From: an uncultured Christensenella sp.
Lineage (GTDB): Bacteria > Bacillota > Clostridia > Christensenellales > UBA3700
DNA: 64,000 bases
Reading direction: 5' to 3'
NCBI GenBank assembly: GCA_910583995.1
Contig: CAJTYW010000001.1
Coordinates: 186,001-250,000, forward strand
Part shown: positions 61,204 to 64,000 of the stretch, piece after piece
Layout of the letters: every line of letters begins with the position of its first letter
Position numbering within the stretch: the stretch's first letter is position 1
Translations under genes and position numbers: made by a program
Notes under the pieces: generated by a model
What the model was told of the DNA's origin: nothing
The model's database searches: none
What the model saw: the letters and a program-made list of their open reading frames with translations, nothing else

Positions 61204-61659
61204 ATGTTAAAGATTACATTTGTTTGTTTAGGAAATATATGTCGCTCACCTATGGCGGAACTTATTTTTAAAGATATAATAAAAAATAACAAGCTAACAG
61301 ATAAATTTGAAGTTTTATCTCGTGCGACTTCAAGCTATGAAATAGGCAATCCAATTTATTACTTAGCAAGTAGTACTTTAAGAAAACATAATATAAGTGG
61401 CACTCATATTGCAAAAAGAATAAGCAACCAAGACCTTGACAGTGATTTTATTTTAGTTATGGACAGCGACAATTATAATGATATTCTAAAAATTAATGGT
61501 GTAGATAAAAACAAAGTTTTCAAACTTTGTGATTTTACAAGCAATCCAAGAGATGTTGCAGACCCTTGGTATACAAGAGATTTTGAAAAAGCTTATAATG
61601 ATATATTAGATGGTTGCACTTCCTTTTTGCAACACCTAAAAAACAACAAACTTATATAA
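61204..61659 (+). CDS. Low-molecular-weight protein tyrosine phosphatase
   Basis: 151 aa. The P-loop CLGNICRSPMAE follows the first strand; the general acid Asp is in DVADPWYTRDFEKAY. Removes phosphate from protein or arginine-phosphate substrates. 20 nt after the preceding gene and probably co-transcribed. Confidence 0.92.
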   Translation: MLKITFVCLGNICRSPMAELIFKDIIKNNKLTDKFEVLSRATSSYEIGNPIYYLASSTLRKHNISGTHIAKRISNQDLDSDFILVMDSDNYNDILKINGVDKNKVFKLCDFTSNPRDVADPWYTRDFEKAYNDILDGCTSFLQHLKNNKLI

Positions 61660-61749
61660 TAAAAATATCACCTTAAACAAAAAAATAAAGCGATATTTTA
61701 TTAACTAACAATTCAAATTTAAATATAATTAAATAAAAATGGTGAAAAT

Positions 61750-62316
61750 ATGGATAATCAAAAGAAAAAAGCAATAAATCGTTGTTCGTGGGTCAATTTA
61801 GATAACCCATTATATGTAGACTATCACGATAATGAATGGGGAATCCCTGAACACAATGACACTAAACTTTTTGAAATGCTAATTTTAGAATGTTTCCAAG
61901 CAGGCTTAACTTGGGAATGTGTTTTAAATAAACGTGAAAATTTCAGAAAAGCTTTTGACAATTTTGATATGCAAAAAATAAGCAAATATGATGACGCTAA
62001 ATGCGAACAATTGCTTTCCACACCTATTATAAGAAATAGACTAAAAATAAAAGCCACAGTTACAAATAGCCGTATATTTATGAAAATTCAAAAAGAATTT
62101 GGCTCATTTGACGCGTATATTTGGGGTTTTACAAATGGAAAAGTTATAAATGAAAGTTGTGATATCAGGTCAACTTCGCCATTATCTGATGAAATTTCAA
62201 AAGATTTAAAAAAGCGTGGAATGAAATTTGTCGGCTCAACAATTATTTACGCCTATCTTCAAGCAATTGGCATATTAAATGCTCACACACCAGACTGCGA
62301 TTGCTATACTAACTAA
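61750..62316 (+). CDS. tag: DNA-3-methyladenine glycosylase I
   Basis: Removes 3-methyladenine. NRCSWVNLDNPLYVDYHDNE starts the domain; the zinc snap ligands (C in RCSW, H in DYHD, H and C in AHTPDCDC) are all present. The HhH region reads FVGSTIIYAYLQAIGILNAHTPD in part. 188 aa. Ends 4 nt into a convergent gene. Confidence 0.94.
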   Translation: MDNQKKKAINRCSWVNLDNPLYVDYHDNEWGIPEHNDTKLFEMLILECFQAGLTWECVLNKRENFRKAFDNFDMQKISKYDDAKCEQLLSTPIIRNRLKIKATVTNSRIFMKIQKEFGSFDAYIWGFTNGKVINESCDIRSTSPLSDEISKDLKKRGMKFVGSTIIYAYLQAIGILNAHTPDCDCYTN

Positions 62317-62900
62317 GCATTACTTTCTTCTATACTATCGCAATCTAGTTCAGGAAAATATTGCGTCTTGTACTCCCCCTGCTCATTATAGTAATGCTTA
62401 TAACCATCCCAATCATAACTTGTTATATAATTATCAAATATTTCTAAATCATTATCTATTTTGCAATTAAAAAATATGTTTCCACAAGACTCGGTCCATA
62501 CAATATCAAAATCTTCATTTAAATAAATATTTTCAATTTCTCCGTGAATAAAATAACCATTTTTAAATTTGTAAACACCAAACAAGGAACAAGCATTAAT
62601 GTCCATTTGTTTTTTAACTAAATCAGTATTTAAATCTACAACAGCTAGCTCATACGTTAAACATATAATCAATATATTTTCATTAATTATAATTTTTTTA
62701 TCGTACAAACAATCAAGTTCTGTTACAATTATATATTCTTTTTCATATTTGCCACTCAACTTCAACATTGTTGCAGCACATAAACATACTGAGTTTTCTA
62801 CTACTAAAGCTTTTTTTATAATATCTTCTTCTATATCCTTATTATAATCCCTATGTATTAATTTTAACTCAAATTTTGTATTATCCAAACTATTTTTCAT
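62313..62900 (-). CDS. Unknown 195-aa protein
   Basis: Starts MKNSLDNTKFELKLIHRDYN and contains a mostly beta-rich sequence (YIIVTELDCLYDKKIIINEN; FFNCKIDNDLEIFDNYITSY) with a final acidic stretch. It has no membrane segment. No family recognised; stand-alone, convergent with tag. The look is of a cell-associated beta-propeller-like or phage-type WD fragment but this is weak. Confidence 0.6.
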   Translation of the reverse strand: MKNSLDNTKFELKLIHRDYNKDIEEDIIKKALVVENSVCLCAATMLKLSGKYEKEYIIVTELDCLYDKKIIINENILIICLTYELAVVDLNTDLVKKQMDINACSLFGVYKFKNGYFIHGEIENIYLNEDFDIVWTESCGNIFFNCKIDNDLEIFDNYITSYDWDGYKHYYNEQGEYKTQYFPELDCDSIEESNA

Positions 62901-63046
62901 CCTTCTAATTATTAATATATTTAAAAATTACTAATATTAAATTAAAACTATCTTTATAACATTTTAATTATACTATAAATAAACAAGTTTTTCAACTATA
63001 ATGTTTTTATTTAACCAAAAATTTGCCACGATATAATGTAATACAT

Positions 63047-63069
63047 TGCCACTCATAGGTGGTATTTTT
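63047..63069 (+). other. Weak hairpin upstream of the phosphotransferase leader
   Basis: A 6-bp stem (TGCCAC with GTGGTA, one G-U pair) around TCATAG, followed by TTTTT. It could end transcripts from upstream before the promoter at 63081. The rest of 62901-63046 is AT-rich without a recognisable element. Confidence 0.4.
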
Positions 63070-63080
63070 ACAAAAAGGGG

Positions 63081-63109
63081 TTGCAATTTTTTAAAAAATA
63101 TGATATATT
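63081..63109 (+). promoter_or_regulatory. Sigma-A promoter of the phosphotransferase leader
   Basis: TTGCAA (63081-63086), exactly 17 bp, TATATT (63104-63109). The predicted start (about 63116) is the first base of the long P1 stem. Confidence 0.85.
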
Positions 63110-63115
63110 AATTAT

Positions 63116-63250
63116 GCTACACATTCGAATAACTTTTCAAAGGGAATGCAATTGATAAAAATGTATTCTCTCGCCTTTGATAGGATGAATGTGTAGCAAC
63201 ATTGAGAGATACGTTTTCTGCGTGTTTCTTAAATGAAGCACGCTTTTTTT
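63116..63250 (+). promoter_or_regulatory. Candidate uORF-controlled transcription attenuator
   Basis: The leader RNA can fold as P1 (63116-63126 with 63187-63197, 11 bp perfect), P2 (63137-63143 with 63174-63180, 7 bp) and P3 (63144-63150 with 63162-63168). An intrinsic terminator follows (63220-63228 with 63235-63243, then seven T at 63244-63250). A competing antiterminator is possible: 63200-63213 with 63221-63235, 14 pairs with one bulge, using the 5' arm of the terminator. A further segment, 63163-63172, can pair with 63204-63212 and so block the antiterminator. A short ORF covers the blocking arm. Confidence 0.75.
63152..63196 (+). CDS. Leader peptide (uORF) of the attenuator
   Basis: AAAGGGA (63139-63145) lies 6 nt before TTG at 63152, in frame with a stop at 63194-63196. 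From the ATG at 63146 the peptide would be MQLIKMYSLAFDRMNV, but that ATG has almost no spacing from the Shine-Dalgarno; a third option is ATG 63161. The stop codon lies inside the 3' arm of P1, and the codons cover the arm that can block antitermination. Translation is inferred, not shown. Confidence 0.55.
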   Translation: MIKMYSLAFDRMNV

Positions 63251-63265
63251 CGTAAGGGGGAAATT

Positions 63266-64000
63266 ATGAAAGTAGAAAAAATTGAAGCAATATCACTTGA
63301 CAAAAAAACTGCACAAGTTTATGCAGAAACAATTGCAAGCAAAAAATTTGGACAAAAGATTAAAAAAGTCAAATATCTTGGTGGCGGTTCATTCGGCAGA
63401 GCTTACAAAGTGACATTTCAAGATAATAAAAAAATTGTAGTCAAATTTTTAAGAGCTAGAGATATGCTTGAAAAAGAAGTTTTTGACCTTAATTTGCTTG
63501 CAGCAAACTCTATAGTTAAATTTCCAAGTGTATTATTCGTACACAAAGCAGACAGCGAAATTCCTGTTGATTGTTATGGAATGGAATTGATAGAAGGGAC
63601 TAATGCAGTATTCTCTATAGGTTTACTTTTAAAAACAAAGAATAAACGCAAGCAATTTGCAGACGAAGTTACAACTGCTCTTTACAATATACATAGCCAT
63701 AAATGCGAAAAATTTGGCGATACGCTTAATCCCACATTTAGCTGTTGGCTTGATTTTTATAAGCCGTATGCAGAGCAAATTTTGACTAAAGCGGAAGAAT
63801 TGTTTTCTAAAGGCGAACTGCCTAAAAAAGTTATTGAAACAATGCGTGCAGCGTGGAGTAAATTTGATATAATTTTTTCAGAAGAAGTTACAGAAGCTTG
63901 TCTTATTCACGGCGATTTTAATATCGCTAATATGATGATAGACAAAAATTACAAATTAAGCGGATTTATCGACCCACTCAATTCTATGTACGCCGACCGT
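63266..64000 (+). CDS. APH-family phosphotransferase (C-terminus cut by window edge)
   Basis: 245 residues visible, then the window ends. N-lobe ATP loop LGGGSFGRAYKV (about residues 38-49) with the lysine in IVVKFLRA (60). The Brenner motif HGDFNIANMM (215-224) and FIDP (D236) form the kinase active site of aminoglycoside phosphotransferases and related small-molecule kinases. GGGGG lies 5 nt before the ATG, just past the terminator of the leader. Whether it inactivates an antibiotic or phosphorylates a sugar or choline-like metabolite is open. The leader argues for drug induction. Confidence 0.85.
   Translation, partial: MKVEKIEAISLDKKTAQVYAETIASKKFGQKIKKVKYLGGGSFGRAYKVTFQDNKKIVVKFLRARDMLEKEVFDLNLLAANSIVKFPSVLFVHKADSEIPVDCYGMELIEGTNAVFSIGLLLKTKNKRKQFADEVTTALYNIHSHKCEKFGDTLNPTFSCWLDFYKPYAEQILTKAEELFSKGELPKKVIETMRAAWSKFDIIFSEEVTEACLIHGDFNIANMMIDKNYKLSGFIDPLNSMYADR

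Noticed and set aside
1..64000. CRISPR arrays, prophage or insertion sequences
   Set aside because: No regularly spaced direct repeats, no transposase or phage structural genes, and no terminal repeats with target duplications were seen.

Overview
The window is a dense, AT-rich stretch of bacterial chromosome from an endospore-forming, probably anaerobic member of the Clostridia. The evidence is sequence-level. It has the spoIIGA-sigE-sigG cluster, an uninterrupted sigK, and yqfC/yqfD. It has meso-diaminopimelate dehydrogenase, indolepyruvate:ferredoxin oxidoreductase (iorA/iorB) with two phenylacetate-CoA ligases, pyruvate phosphate dikinase and small ferredoxins. No respiratory genes are visible. 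Most housekeeping genes lie on the minus strand. I see no prophage, insertion sequence, CRISPR array or rRNA. The exact genus cannot be named from this window.

Layout (minus strand unless stated). 0-5 kb: a DUF1015 gene cut by the window edge, cdaA (c-di-AMP synthase), nrdR, a YlmC-like gene and the sporulation cluster sigG / sigE / spoIIGA, which has tandem Spo0A-like boxes in front. 5-11 kb: the translation and SRP block ylxM-ffh-rpsP-khpA-rimM-trmD-rbgA-rnhB-yraN, with rplS displaced behind yraN under its own leader. 11-14 kb: a VTT-domain membrane protein, rnhA, proC, then tRNA-Trp on the plus strand. 14-21 kb: a small acidic protein, an unknown plus-strand gene, an XRE-cupin regulator, an S41 protease, a degenerate ABC ATPase, ddh, a SPOR-like membrane protein and dCMP deaminase. 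21-23 kb (+): groES-groEL behind a CIRCE operator. 23-27 kb: a membrane protein, a Cys-tailed J-like protein, a DUF5685 protein and trpS. 27-30 kb: the iscR-iscS-iscU operon with its operator, and sigK. 30-36 kb: hup, a DEAD-box helicase and ppdK. 36-42 kb: the conserved yqfC-yqfD-phoH-pgpH-ybeY-era-yqzL-recO run. 42-50 kb: dnaB, pepF, a patatin, and the alr-yqgN-rsmD-coaD operon. 50-58 kb: aryl-acid metabolism (ybhJ-like hydratase, paaK, iorA, iorB, paaK, ACT protein). 58-64 kb: mixed small genes, mainly plus strand, including rdgB, a broken Nudix gene, a ferredoxin, a LMW phosphatase, tag, and a phosphotransferase gene that runs off the right edge.

The most striking element is at the right end. 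A sigma-A promoter drives a short leader that contains a tiny ORF, a long stem, a possible antiterminator and a strong intrinsic terminator, directly in front of an APH-fold phosphotransferase gene. This has the architecture of a translation-sensing transcription attenuator such as those that induce antibiotic-resistance genes. Other unusual points are two genes (phoH, alr) whose conserved N-termini can only be reached from a non-canonical ATT start placed behind a good Shine-Dalgarno sequence, a Nudix gene whose catalytic glutamate codon has become a stop, an 18-nt motif that recurs in at least ten intergenic gaps, and leaderless-looking promoters in front of spoIIGA and a PH-like membrane gene.
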